A stretch of 64,000 nucleotides of DNA from Paenarthrobacter sp. PH39-S1 (GTDB lineage: Bacteria > Actinomycetota > Actinomycetes > Actinomycetales > Micrococcaceae). Shown here piece by piece: positions 9,191 through 17,370 of the stretch. Below the pieces are notes generated by a model that did no database searches, was not told the origin of the DNA, and saw only the letters and a program-made list of their open reading frames with translations. The stretch spans positions 62,001 through 126,000 of the forward strand of contig NZ_JASISR010000010.1 of assembly GCF_030063245.1 (NCBI RefSeq). Direction: 5' to 3'. Position numbers and translations under genes: made by a program. Position 1 is the first letter of the stretch; every line of letters begins with the position of its first letter.

Positions 9191-10468
9191 TCAGCGCATG
9201 AGCGTCCGGGCCGCAGCAAGAACGTCCATCAGGTCCTGCTGCGAGATCCAGGAGGAGGGCCAGCCGCCGTTGTGCACGGCAAGCGTCCAGGCACGCTCGG
9301 CGACCACCAGCGCGTACACGGCAGCGAGATCGCCCTCCGCCGACTTCGGTACACCGGCGGCCCGCAGGTACAGCGCCGAATCCTCAAGCGAACGCGCCAG
9401 GTTTCCTGCCACCGTGCCGGTTCCTGCTTCTCTGCGGACACTGATCGCCCAATGCAGAGCGTCGAGTCCCGCGATGGCATCCGGCTCCGCCGATTCCCAG
9501 TCCCAGCACCACAATTGTCCCCCGGGTTCGCGTGCGGCATTCCACGGCACCAGGTCGCCGTGCCAGCGGCGGGTGATGGGAAGGGTGGCGTCCCTGGCCA
9601 GAACCATACGCTCGGTCTGTGTTGCCGCTGCCCGCAGCGCCTGCTCCGCACCGTCGGGAAGAGCTCTCAGGCGTTGACTCAGCGCGCGGAAGTGACCGGT
9701 CGACGATACGGTCCCAATGCGCTCCACCGGGGTGAGCGCAAACATCTCCGCCGGCGTAGGTCGGCCGACGTTTCCGCGGACCGCTCTGACGTTCTCCGGC
9801 AGCGGTTCGGTGATCAGGTACGGAAATCCGTCCCACTTTCCGGTACCCAGAAGTCGGGGAACTCGGGTCGGGCCGGAAGCGGTCGCCAACGCTGTCAGGG
9901 CGACTTCCTCCGTCTGGATGTACTCGCGGCTTGTCTCATTCCACGCCAGCTTCGCGTAACCGGCCGGCCGGCCGTCGCCGTCGAAAAGCTGCAACGTCGG
10001 CTTGCGGTTGTCGCCCAGCCGGATCCCTATGGCCGCGGACAGCGGACCCAGTTGCAGGCAGGAGGTGATTTCCTCCAACGGCAGGCAAGCTTCTGCCCGT
10101 GGTGATCCGGCCACCACGGGCCTTTGAACGGAAAGCGTGTGCAACGCCGGCGGCAGCCCCGCTCTGGCGACCAGGCCCAAGGCGTTCCGCGCCCACCGGA
10201 CCTTCGGTGGCCGCAGTGCGCGATAGCTCCTCAGTGCTGCCGCTGTGACCCGGGGATTGCGGCGCGGTATCAGCAGGCGTGCCTTCGCGGGCGACGGCAG
10301 GACCCAATACGTCTCCGCATCCGCCCAGTGGCTGTTCGGCGCCGCATCGACGACGACGCGCGCCTGCCCGGTCCGGACGGGTGTGGACCACAGCTGTTCC
10401 ACCAAAGAATCCAGCGGTGTTCCGCCGGCGCCTGTGATAATCCGTTCCGTGCCTTGCATTTTCTGCAT
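9191..10468 (-). CDS. APH-fold phosphotransferase-like protein
   Basis: 425 aa. The C-terminal half shows the aminoglycoside-phosphotransferase/kinase fold: catalytic loop HGDLVPWN (His303, Asp305, Asn310) and a metal-binding Asp in WCWDWESAEPDA near residue 325, plus GLDALHWA typical of this fold. The first about 150 residues match nothing I recognise. I chose ATG 10468, preceded by AGGAG with a 6-nt spacer, rather than the longer frame from 10531. It is the last gene of the minus-strand run after the WecG-like gene (78 nt gap). In an EPS locus it more likely phosphorylates a sugar, lipid or polymer than an antibiotic, but the substrate is unknown. Confidence 0.72.
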   Translation of the reverse strand: MQKMQGTERIITGAGGTPLDSLVEQLWSTPVRTGQARVVVDAAPNSHWADAETYWVLPSPAKARLLIPRRNPRVTAAALRSYRALRPPKVRWARNALGLVARAGLPPALHTLSVQRPVVAGSPRAEACLPLEEITSCLQLGPLSAAIGIRLGDNRKPTLQLFDGDGRPAGYAKLAWNETSREYIQTEEVALTALATASGPTRVPRLLGTGKWDGFPYLITEPLPENVRAVRGNVGRPTPAEMFALTPVERIGTVSSTGHFRALSQRLRALPDGAEQALRAAATQTERMVLARDATLPITRRWHGDLVPWNAAREPGGQLWCWDWESAEPDAIAGLDALHWAISVRREAGTGTVAGNLARSLEDSALYLRAAGVPKSAEGDLAAVYALVVAERAWTLAVHNGGWPSSWISQQDLMDVLAAARTLMR

Positions 10469-10546
10469 TTTCTTCTCCTGCCGGATCGGCGGCCTTGTGT
10501 TGCGGGTGGCTGACTCCGTGGCCGGGACCAAACTTCGGCGGCGCTG

Positions 10547-11368
10547 TTACGGAGCGGGGATTGAGCTGTTCAGCCGAAGCCGGCCGTAAGCGGGCGGCCC
10601 GTCGGCCAGGTAGCGACGGGCCAGCCTGCGGGGTTCGTGCACCAGCCGCCAGACCCACTCGAGACCGTGGCCGCTGACCCATTGGGGGGCCCGCGCCACA
10701 CGACCGGCGAGAAAATCAACCGCGGCACCGAAGGCCAGCAGGACGCGGGCGCCTGTCAAGGCCCCGTACTGGCTGATCCACACTTCCTGCCGCGGCTTTC
10801 CTAATCCGACCACCAGGATGTCCACCCCCGCGTGCGAAATCTCCTCGGCGAAGCGCCGACAGGCCTGCGGATCGGAGAGCTCGGAACGGGCAGGCGCCCA
10901 CCATCCGGCGACCACCAAATCGGGGCGGATAGCCGCGAGTTTGCCTTTGAGGAGTTCATGGGTTTCCTCGGTCCCGCCCAGAAATCCAACCCGAAGGCCC
11001 CGCGTGGCCGCCCGATCCAGCAGTGGTTCGATGAGGTCGCTGCCGGCCAGTCGGGGCCAGTTCTGCCCCGTCATCCGTTTGGCCTGCGCGACCAGCGGCG
11101 CGCCGTCCAGGAGGCTGAGCCACTGGACCGCCGGCTGGTCGGCCGGTCCGGCACTGGCGCGGGTCCCTCCGTCTCCGGTTCCCAGGTTGAGCGTGCCGCC
11201 GGCACCGAAGTGCTTGATGTGGTCCAGATTGACCGAGACGACCGCCATCGGCAGAGGGCCCGGAACAGCAGCCCGGTCGGACACCATGTCCACGGCGGCG
11301 TCAAAGGACATCAGGTCCACCTCCGCGCCGCCGAGAATGACGCGGGATGTGGATATTACTTTCACCAT
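10547..11368 (-). CDS. WecG/TagA/CpsF family glycosyltransferase
   Basis: 273 aa, the family's usual size. It shows the conserved LLDGAPLV site in place of the typical PDG motif, RLAGSDLIEPLLDRAA, GLRVGFLGGTEET and DILVVGLGKPRQEVWI, all signatures of the GT26 family. These enzymes transfer a sugar, often N-acetylmannosamine or a uronic acid, onto a lipid-linked first sugar at the cytoplasmic face. ATG 11368 follows an AGGGGG tract about 8 nt upstream. It lies 63 nt downstream of cysN and may share its transcript. Probably adds the second sugar of the EPS repeat unit. Confidence 0.85.
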   Translation of the reverse strand: MVKVISTSRVILGGAEVDLMSFDAAVDMVSDRAAVPGPLPMAVVSVNLDHIKHFGAGGTLNLGTGDGGTRASAGPADQPAVQWLSLLDGAPLVAQAKRMTGQNWPRLAGSDLIEPLLDRAATRGLRVGFLGGTEETHELLKGKLAAIRPDLVVAGWWAPARSELSDPQACRRFAEEISHAGVDILVVGLGKPRQEVWISQYGALTGARVLLAFGAAVDFLAGRVARAPQWVSGHGLEWVWRLVHEPRRLARRYLADGPPAYGRLRLNSSIPAP

Positions 11369-11431
11369 GGTGCTGCCCCCTGCTTCGATATGGTGCCAAA
11401 TTCGAGCGTGTACAAACTTAGGGAGTGTCCC

Positions 11432-12679
11432 CTAGGCGTGCACGATCATGCCGGCACCGACGGTGTTGTTGGTGTGTTCGTCGATCAGGACGAAACCGCC
11501 CGTTTCACGGTTGCGCCGGTACTCATCGGTCAGCAGTGGTGTCGTGGTGCGAAGCCGTACCCGCCCGATGGAATTGAGCTTGAGCTCCGCACAGGATTCG
11601 TTGCGGTGCAGCGTATTCACATCAAGCTCGTACTGGACCGATTTCACCAGGGCCCGGGTGTTGCGGGTGGTGTGTTTGAGGGCAAGTTTTTGACCGGGCC
11701 GCATGGGTTCATCACTCATCCAAGCCACCATCGCGTCGATGTCCTGGGTGATTCTGGGTTGGTTATTCGGGCGGCAGATCATGTCGCCGCGGGAAATGTC
11801 AATGTCGTCTTCCAACCGGACCGTGACGGACATCGGCGCAAACGCCTCGTCCACCGGGCCATCAGCGGTTTCAATGGAGCTGATCCGGCTCGGCAGCCCG
11901 CTGGGCAGGACGATGACTTCGTCTCCCGTGCGCATCACTCCGCCGGCGATTTTCCCGGCGTATCCGCGGTAATCATGAAATTGGCTGGAATGCGGCCGGA
12001 TCACATGCTGGACGGGAAAGCGCCCGTCCACCAGGTTCCGGTCACTGGCGATGTACACGTTTTCCAGGTGATTGAGCAGCGCGGCGCCCTCATACCAGGG
12101 CATGTTCTCCGAGCGGTCCACGACGTTGTCGCCGTGCAGCGCAGATACCGGAATAACCGTCAGATCTGCTATCTGCAGCTTGGCCGCAAATTCGGTAAAT
12201 TCCCGCCGGATGTTCTCATATACTTCCCGGGAGTACCCCACCAGATCCATTTTGTTGACGGCCAGCACGAGGTGCGGGACCTGCAGCAGTGAGACCAGGA
12301 AGGCATGGCGGCGGCTTTGCTCCACCAGTCCCTTGCGGGCGTCAACCAGCACGATGGCCAGATCTGCGGTGGACGCACCCGTCACCATGTTGCGCGTGTA
12401 TTGGATGTGGCCCGGGGTGTCGGCGATGATGAACTTGCGTGCGGGCGTGGCGAAATACCTGTAGGCAACATCGATGGTGATGCCCTGCTCCCGTTCGGCC
12501 CGGAGCCCATCGGTGAGCAGCGACAGTTCCGTGTATTCGGACCCCATCTCGCGACTGGCACGCTCCACGCCCTCAAGCTGATCTGTGAATATGGATTTGG
12601 AATCATAGAGCAGACGACCGATAAGGGTGCTCTTGCCGTCGTCGACCGACCCCGCTGTCGCAAATCTGAGCAGGTCCAT
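11432..12679 (-). CDS. cysN: sulfate adenylyltransferase subunit 1 (GTPase)
   Basis: 415 aa, the normal size for CysN without a fused APS kinase. G1 loop SVDDGKSTLIGRLL, G3 DTPGHIQYTRNM and G4 NKMDLV identify the translation-factor-like GTPase whose GTP hydrolysis drives APS formation by CysD. Its ATG overlaps the cysD stop by one base (TAATG), so translation is coupled. It belongs to the cysQ-cysD-cysN run within the EPS cluster. The product APS would be phosphorylated by the CysC encoded at 17367. Confidence 0.95.
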   Translation of the reverse strand: MDLLRFATAGSVDDGKSTLIGRLLYDSKSIFTDQLEGVERASREMGSEYTELSLLTDGLRAEREQGITIDVAYRYFATPARKFIIADTPGHIQYTRNMVTGASTADLAIVLVDARKGLVEQSRRHAFLVSLLQVPHLVLAVNKMDLVGYSREVYENIRREFTEFAAKLQIADLTVIPVSALHGDNVVDRSENMPWYEGAALLNHLENVYIASDRNLVDGRFPVQHVIRPHSSQFHDYRGYAGKIAGGVMRTGDEVIVLPSGLPSRISSIETADGPVDEAFAPMSVTVRLEDDIDISRGDMICRPNNQPRITQDIDAMVAWMSDEPMRPGQKLALKHTTRNTRALVKSVQYELDVNTLHRNESCAELKLNSIGRVRLRTTTPLLTDEYRRNRETGGFVLIDEHTNNTVGAGMIVHA

Positions 12680-13599
12680 TAGAAGTAGCCTTCTTTCTTT
12701 CGGTCTTCCATCGCTGCTTCGCTGACGCGGTCGTCTCCGCGGGTTGCGCCGCGTTCGGTGATGCGGGTGGAGGCAACTTCGTCAAGGACTTTCTCAACGG
12801 TGTCCGCCTGGGAGCGGACGGCTGCCGTCAGCGTGGCGTCGCCGACGGTGCGGTATCGGACCGACTCCACGAAGGTCGGCTCCGCGGCCATCGGCCGACA
12901 GAACTCGTTGGCGGCGAACAACATGCCATTGCGTTCGAACACCTCGCGTTCGTGGGCGTAATAGATGGACGGCACCTCGATGCCCTCTGCCGCGATGTAC
13001 TCCCAGATGTCCAGCTCGGTCCAATTGGACAACGGAAAGACGCGGATGCTCTCCCCCACATGCACTCGTGCGTTGAACAGATTCCACAGTTCCGGCCGTT
13101 GTTTTTTTGGATCCCACTGGCCGAACTCGTCCCGGAAAGAGAATATGCGTTCCTTGGCCCGCGCCTTTTCCTCATCCCGGCGCGCCCCGCCCAACAGTGC
13201 ATTGAATCCGTACTTTTCCGCCGTTTCCAGCAGCACCGGCGTCTGCGTACGGTTGCGGGTTCCGTTGGGCTCTTCCTTGACCGTCCCCCGGTCGATGGCA
13301 TCCTGGACGGACCCCACCACCAGGTTCAGCGAATACTGCGCTACGATCTTGTCCCGGAAATCCAGCACCTCCGGGAAATTATGTCCAGTGTCCACGTGCA
13401 GGATGGCCATTGGCACGGCCGCCGGGGCGAACGCCTTCCTGGCCAGGTGCAGCATGACCAGGGAGTCCTTGCCGCCGGAGAACATCAGGGCCGGCCGCTC
13501 AATTTCGGCAACAACTTCCCGGATAATATAGATCGCCTCTGATTCCAATACCTCGAGCTGCGACAAAATCCGCCTGGGGCTCTCCATCACGTCACTCAC
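12679..13599 (-). CDS. cysD: sulfate adenylyltransferase subunit 2
   Basis: 306 aa. A PP-loop ATPase with the motif MFSGGKDSLVML near residue 40 and the family blocks HVDTGHNFPEVLDF and RRDEEKARAKER, followed by FPLSNWTELDIW. It adenylates sulfate to APS with ATP in complex with CysN. The start is GTG 13599 inside the 8-base overlap GTGAGTGA with cysQ, so cysQ, cysD and cysN form a tight operon. Placement next to cysQ rather than APS reductase genes points to PAPS supply rather than cysteine synthesis. Confidence 0.96.
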   Translation of the reverse strand: MSDVMESPRRILSQLEVLESEAIYIIREVVAEIERPALMFSGGKDSLVMLHLARKAFAPAAVPMAILHVDTGHNFPEVLDFRDKIVAQYSLNLVVGSVQDAIDRGTVKEEPNGTRNRTQTPVLLETAEKYGFNALLGGARRDEEKARAKERIFSFRDEFGQWDPKKQRPELWNLFNARVHVGESIRVFPLSNWTELDIWEYIAAEGIEVPSIYYAHEREVFERNGMLFAANEFCRPMAAEPTFVESVRYRTVGDATLTAAVRSQADTVEKVLDEVASTRITERGATRGDDRVSEAAMEDRKKEGYF

Positions 13600-14401
13600 C
13601 TGCGTTTCCTTTCGACCGGCTGCTGGTCAGCCTGGTCTCGTCGATGAGCCGAAGCAGCGCCCCGCTCAGTTCCGGTCTGCACACCAGCAGATCGGGTAAA
13701 TAGGGATTAGGTTGGTTGTAGCGCAATGGCGACCCGTCGATCCGGCTGGCATGCAGTCCGGCACCCCGGGCCACCGCGACAGGCGCCGCCGAATCCCATT
13801 CGTACTGGCCGCCGTCGTGCAGGTAAATGTCCACTTCGCCGCTCGCCACTGCGCAGACCTTGTATCCTGCCGATCCCATCGGAATCAGCTGGGCGCCGAT
13901 TTGTCCGGCCACCTGGGCCGCGAGTTCGGGCGCACGGCTGCGTGAAACCGCCATCCGCAACGGCGCATGCGGTGCGGACACCTGGCCTGGCCGCGCGGAG
14001 CTGCAGACCATGTCCAGTCGCGGCAATGCCACCGCCCCGGTGACCAGCTCGCCCGCTGACCAGAGCGCCACATGGACGGCCCAGTCCCCCCGTCCTTCGG
14101 AGAATTCCCGCGTTCCGTCCAACGGGTCGATGATCCACACCCGGTCGGCGTTCAGCCTCGCCGGGTTGTCTGTTGCTTCCTCCGAGAGCACCATGTCCCC
14201 GGGCCGCGCCTGCTGGAGCGCTTTTCTCAGATATTCCTGCGAGCGCTTGTCACCCACCACTCCCAGTGGATTCTTACCATCATGCGGCTCGCGGCGCTGC
14301 AGCGCGAGGAGTGCCTTTCCCGCACCTTCTGCAAGCTCACAGGCCAGATCGTCGTCGGACATTTTTGCGCTGCGAACGGTGTCCCGCTTGAGTAATAACA
14401 T
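13592..14401 (-). CDS. cysQ: 3'(2'),5'-bisphosphate nucleotidase (CysQ family)
   Basis: 269 aa. An inositol-monophosphatase-fold phosphatase with LSEEATDNP, the metal-binding WIIDPLDGTREFSEG near residues 90-100, and the distal YEWDSAAPVAVARGAG. CysQ removes the 3'-phosphate from PAP, the by-product of sulfotransferases, or from PAPS. ATG 14401 has a GGGGG tract 3 nt upstream. It lies 27 nt after the initiating glycosyltransferase on the same strand and overlaps cysD by 8 bases. Its presence inside the EPS operon is the strongest sign that sulfotransfer takes place, because PAP arises mainly there. Confidence 0.92.
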   Translation of the reverse strand: MLLLKRDTVRSAKMSDDDLACELAEGAGKALLALQRREPHDGKNPLGVVGDKRSQEYLRKALQQARPGDMVLSEEATDNPARLNADRVWIIDPLDGTREFSEGRGDWAVHVALWSAGELVTGAVALPRLDMVCSSARPGQVSAPHAPLRMAVSRSRAPELAAQVAGQIGAQLIPMGSAGYKVCAVASGEVDIYLHDGGQYEWDSAAPVAVARGAGLHASRIDGSPLRYNQPNPYLPDLLVCRPELSGALLRLIDETRLTSSRSKGNAGE

Positions 14402-14428
14402 GTTCCCCCCTGGTTTTCGGTGCTGCGG

Positions 14429-15973
14429 TTAGTAGGCGCCAACAGGATTCTTGAGCATCCTTGCGGTGCGCCAGAGAATAATGAGATCGCCGGTGAGAGA
14501 CCAGTTTTCGACGTAATACAGGTCCAGACGGACGCTGTCCTGCCAGTTCAGAGCGGAGCGGCCGTTGATCTGCCACATACCCGTCAGGCCCGGTTTGATG
14601 TACAGGCGGCGGTGGACCCGATCCTTGTATCCGTCAACCTCGCGCTGCAGAGGTGGCCTGGGGCCGACCAGGCTCATGTCCCCGCGCAGTACGTTCCAGA
14701 GCTGGGGAAGTTCGTCCAGCGAATACCTTCGCAGCCATTCGCCGGTGGTCGTCACACGCGGGTCGTCCTTCATCTTGAAGAGGAGTCCGGCGCCCTCATT
14801 GCGCTCGAGCAGCCCGGCCAGTTCCTCCTCCGCCGTCACGACCATGGATCGGAATTTGAACATCACGAACTTCTCCCCGGCCCGGCCGATCCGTTCCTGG
14901 CGGAAAAGCACCGGTCCCGGACTGTCACGGCGGATCAGCACGGCGAGGACCAGAAAAAGCGGAGCGAGAACCAGCAAGGCGCAGCCGGAGAGAACAACAT
15001 CCAGCAGGCGCTTGACCACATGTTTTGCCCCCGCGTACTGCGGAAGTTCCACGTGCATCAGCGGCAGTCCCTCCACCGGGCGGGAGTGGATACGGGGTCC
15101 GGCCACGTTGGTCAGTCCGGTGGCCAGGACAAGTTCGGTTCTGGATTCTTCGAGCCGCCAGCCCAGTTTCTGGATGTAATCACTGCCGCCCTTCAGCGGG
15201 CCGGCCACGATGACGGCGTCCGCTTCGAAACGGCGGACGGCGTCCACCACCGAATCAATGGTGGACACGACGGGTACGGCGGTGGGGCCGACGACGACGC
15301 TCAGCCGCGGGTCACTGCCGGGCAGGGCCGCGCCCACGACATGATAGGCGGCCCCGGATTTCTTCTGAATCTGGTTGATGACGTAGCGGACGTCCTTGTG
15401 GCGGCCCAACACTATGACCCGGGAAAGATAGTGGCCGAAGGCGCGTTGCCGCATCAGCCAGTTCCGCAGCGCCCAGCGCGAAGCTATCAGCCCGCCCACG
15501 CCCAGCGGGACGGCCAGGGCGAAGTAGCCTCTGGCAATGTCAATCTTAAAAACCAGGAACGTGATGGCCAGCAGACCAAGCAGTGTGGTCGTAGCGCTGA
15601 TGACCCGCTTGTATTCGTCCGAACCGATCCCCACCACACGTGCGTCCCGGCTGCCGTAAATGCCCAGCGCCAGCATCCAGGCCGCTGCTATCCCCAAGGA
15701 GAGGAATCCGTATCCGATTCCGAACTGGCCCACGCTGACGTCCGGGTTTCCGAACCCGAATCGGCCAATCTGCGCTCCGATGGCAACGCTGGTCAGTACC
15801 GTGGCGTCACTGATGCACAGCCGCAAGTGATACCTTGTGGCCCACTGCTCACCCGAACGGACGGTGGCGGCTCCTGCCCGGGACCGCACCGACCGGCTGG
15901 CGGGGTAGTAGCGTGCCGGCGCCGCGAGATCAAGCCCAAGGCCGAATGCACCCGAGTCCTCCAGGGGACTCAT
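14429..15973 (-). CDS. polyprenyl glycosylphosphotransferase initiating EPS synthesis (WbaP/CpsE-like)
   Basis: 514 aa. The N-terminal half has four to five membrane segments and a CoA-binding-like middle region (RVIVLGRHKDVRYVINQI). The C-terminal bacterial sugar transferase domain starts with the re-entrant helix KRLLDVVLSGCALLVLAPLF and has PGPVLFRQERIG, FKFRSM, RRYSLDELPQLWNVLRGDMS, VGPRPPL and KPGLTGMWQINGRS. It transfers a sugar-1-phosphate to undecaprenyl phosphate, the first committed step. ATG 15973 has no clear ribosome site; MSPLED gives a normal family length. It is the first gene of the minus-strand run leading into cysQ-cysD-cysN, WecG-like and APH-like genes. Confidence 0.9.
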   Translation of the reverse strand: MSPLEDSGAFGLGLDLAAPARYYPASRSVRSRAGAATVRSGEQWATRYHLRLCISDATVLTSVAIGAQIGRFGFGNPDVSVGQFGIGYGFLSLGIAAAWMLALGIYGSRDARVVGIGSDEYKRVISATTTLLGLLAITFLVFKIDIARGYFALAVPLGVGGLIASRWALRNWLMRQRAFGHYLSRVIVLGRHKDVRYVINQIQKKSGAAYHVVGAALPGSDPRLSVVVGPTAVPVVSTIDSVVDAVRRFEADAVIVAGPLKGGSDYIQKLGWRLEESRTELVLATGLTNVAGPRIHSRPVEGLPLMHVELPQYAGAKHVVKRLLDVVLSGCALLVLAPLFLVLAVLIRRDSPGPVLFRQERIGRAGEKFVMFKFRSMVVTAEEELAGLLERNEGAGLLFKMKDDPRVTTTGEWLRRYSLDELPQLWNVLRGDMSLVGPRPPLQREVDGYKDRVHRRLYIKPGLTGMWQINGRSALNWQDSVRLDLYYVENWSLTGDLIILWRTARMLKNPVGAY

Positions 15974-16380
15974 GCGGTGCGCCGGGAGCCGGTGCTGCTA
16001 AAAGGGGAGGCCGACGACGGCTGGGGGGAAGTCTTGGTCTCAGAAGACTCCACCGCCATCGGCCCCGAATGGGGGGCCCGCAGATTACTGTGCGGGCGGA
16101 GCTGCGGTGCAGCTGAAGGGACAAGCAGGATGAAGGTTGAAGGTAAGCACATAATTCGAGACCTGCTTCGTACCCGGTAGTTGATTGAGTGAATACCTCA
16201 ACGCTATGGGCGTCGATCGCGCCGCACACGAGTAGCGCCTACGCGTCTTCTCAGCCGGGCCTACGTGGTCTTGCGCTGGGGTACTTTGTATCGCTCCCCG
16301 CTGAAGCAGGAGACTACTTGGTGCCGTGACGGACTACTCCTCCACCGCATATCACTACCCATGTGCACGCGCGCGGAGCA
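15974..16380. promoter_or_regulatory. 407-bp divergent intergenic region with candidate promoter
   Basis: This gap separates the minus-strand EPS genes from tauE-cysC on the plus strand and must hold promoters for both. TTGATT at 16181-16186 and CTATGG at 16204-16209, with 17 bp between, are a possible plus-strand promoter. The overlapping TTGAG/CTCAA pair (16185-16201) could be an operator. No reading frame here looks coding. Confidence 0.3.
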
Positions 16381-17370
16381 ATGGCAAAATCTCCACTTAT
16401 GGACTTAATGGTGGTATTCGCAGCCTTTGGCGTGGCGATAGTGGTCGGCTTGACCGGCATGGGCGGCGGGGCGTTGATGACTCCCGTCCTGGTGCTGATC
16501 TTCGGCGTTCCTCCGTTGGCCGCCGTATCCAGCGACCTGGTGGCAAGCGCCGTCATGAAGCCGATCGGTTCCGTTGTCCATTTGCGCCGTAAGACGGTCA
16601 ATCTTGACCTGGTCAAATGGCTGGCTCTGGGCTCGGTGCCCGCGGCGTTTTGCGGGGTGCTGGTACTCAAGGCGCTCGGTCCCGGTGAAGCGGTCCAGGA
16701 AGGGGTCAAACTGGCCCTTGGCGTCGCGCTGCTGCTGGCCGCCGTGCTGCTGGTGGTGCGCTCTTTCCTGCGGCTGGTGGAACGGGCCCGCAGTCGGAAC
16801 GGACAGGGGTCTACGCCACCCCAGGACCGCCCTTCGGTGCTGGCCCGGCCGTTGCCGACGGTGCTGCTTGGCGCCATTGGCGGCCTCGTCGTCGGAATGA
16901 CGTCGGTAGGCTCGGGCTCCATCATCATCATTGGGCTGATGATGATTTATCCCGGGCTTAAGGCCAGCCAGCTGGTGGGCACGGACCTGGTCCAGGCCGT
17001 ACCTCTGGTGGCCGCTGCCGCGTTGAGCCACTCCGTCTTTGGTGACCTGGATCTGGCCCTCACCCTGCCCTTGGTTCTGGGGAGCATCCCGGGCGTCTAT
17101 CTGGGAGCGCAACTGTCCAGCCGGCTCTCCGGCGGATTCGTGCGGCGCGCCTTGGCCTTTGTCCTGCTGGCCTCCGCACTGAAAATGCTGGGATTGGGCA
17201 ATGTCCCGACCGCAATTATTTTAGGCGCCGCTCTCATGGTGGCACCGGTGCTGTGGATGTATATCCGCAGATTCAACGGTCTGCCGGCACTGGCGGTCAC
17301 CGAGAGCCGCCAACGCCGCAGCGCGGCCGTCAACGCAGACCATGCCTTACAAACCGGGAGATCAAATTGA
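16381..17370 (+). CDS. TauE/SafE family sulfite/sulfonate-type membrane transporter
   Basis: 329 aa with about eight hydrophobic segments. The first ends in the family hallmark GLTGMGGGALMTPVLVL; the second half repeats it as GMTSVGSGSIIIIGLMM, showing the internal duplication of TauE/SafE proteins, which move sulfite, sulfoacetate or related anions. GTG 16363 and ATG 16399 are alternative starts; ATG 16381 has GGAG just upstream. Its stop TGA overlaps the TTG start of cysC by 4 bases, so the two are translated together. Coupling to an APS kinase suggests transport of sulfate, sulfite or a sulfated compound for the PAPS pathway; direction unknown. Confidence 0.85.
   Translation: MAKSPLMDLMVVFAAFGVAIVVGLTGMGGGALMTPVLVLIFGVPPLAAVSSDLVASAVMKPIGSVVHLRRKTVNLDLVKWLALGSVPAAFCGVLVLKALGPGEAVQEGVKLALGVALLLAAVLLVVRSFLRLVERARSRNGQGSTPPQDRPSVLARPLPTVLLGAIGGLVVGMTSVGSGSIIIIGLMMIYPGLKASQLVGTDLVQAVPLVAAAALSHSVFGDLDLALTLPLVLGSIPGVYLGAQLSSRLSGGFVRRALAFVLLASALKMLGLGNVPTAIILGAALMVAPVLWMYIRRFNGLPALAVTESRQRRSAAVNADHALQTGRSN

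Noticed and set aside
9191-10468. Sulfotransferase candidate for the missing PAPS user
   Set aside because: No PAPS-binding P-loop; HGDLVPWN and the downstream Asp are kinase/APH features.
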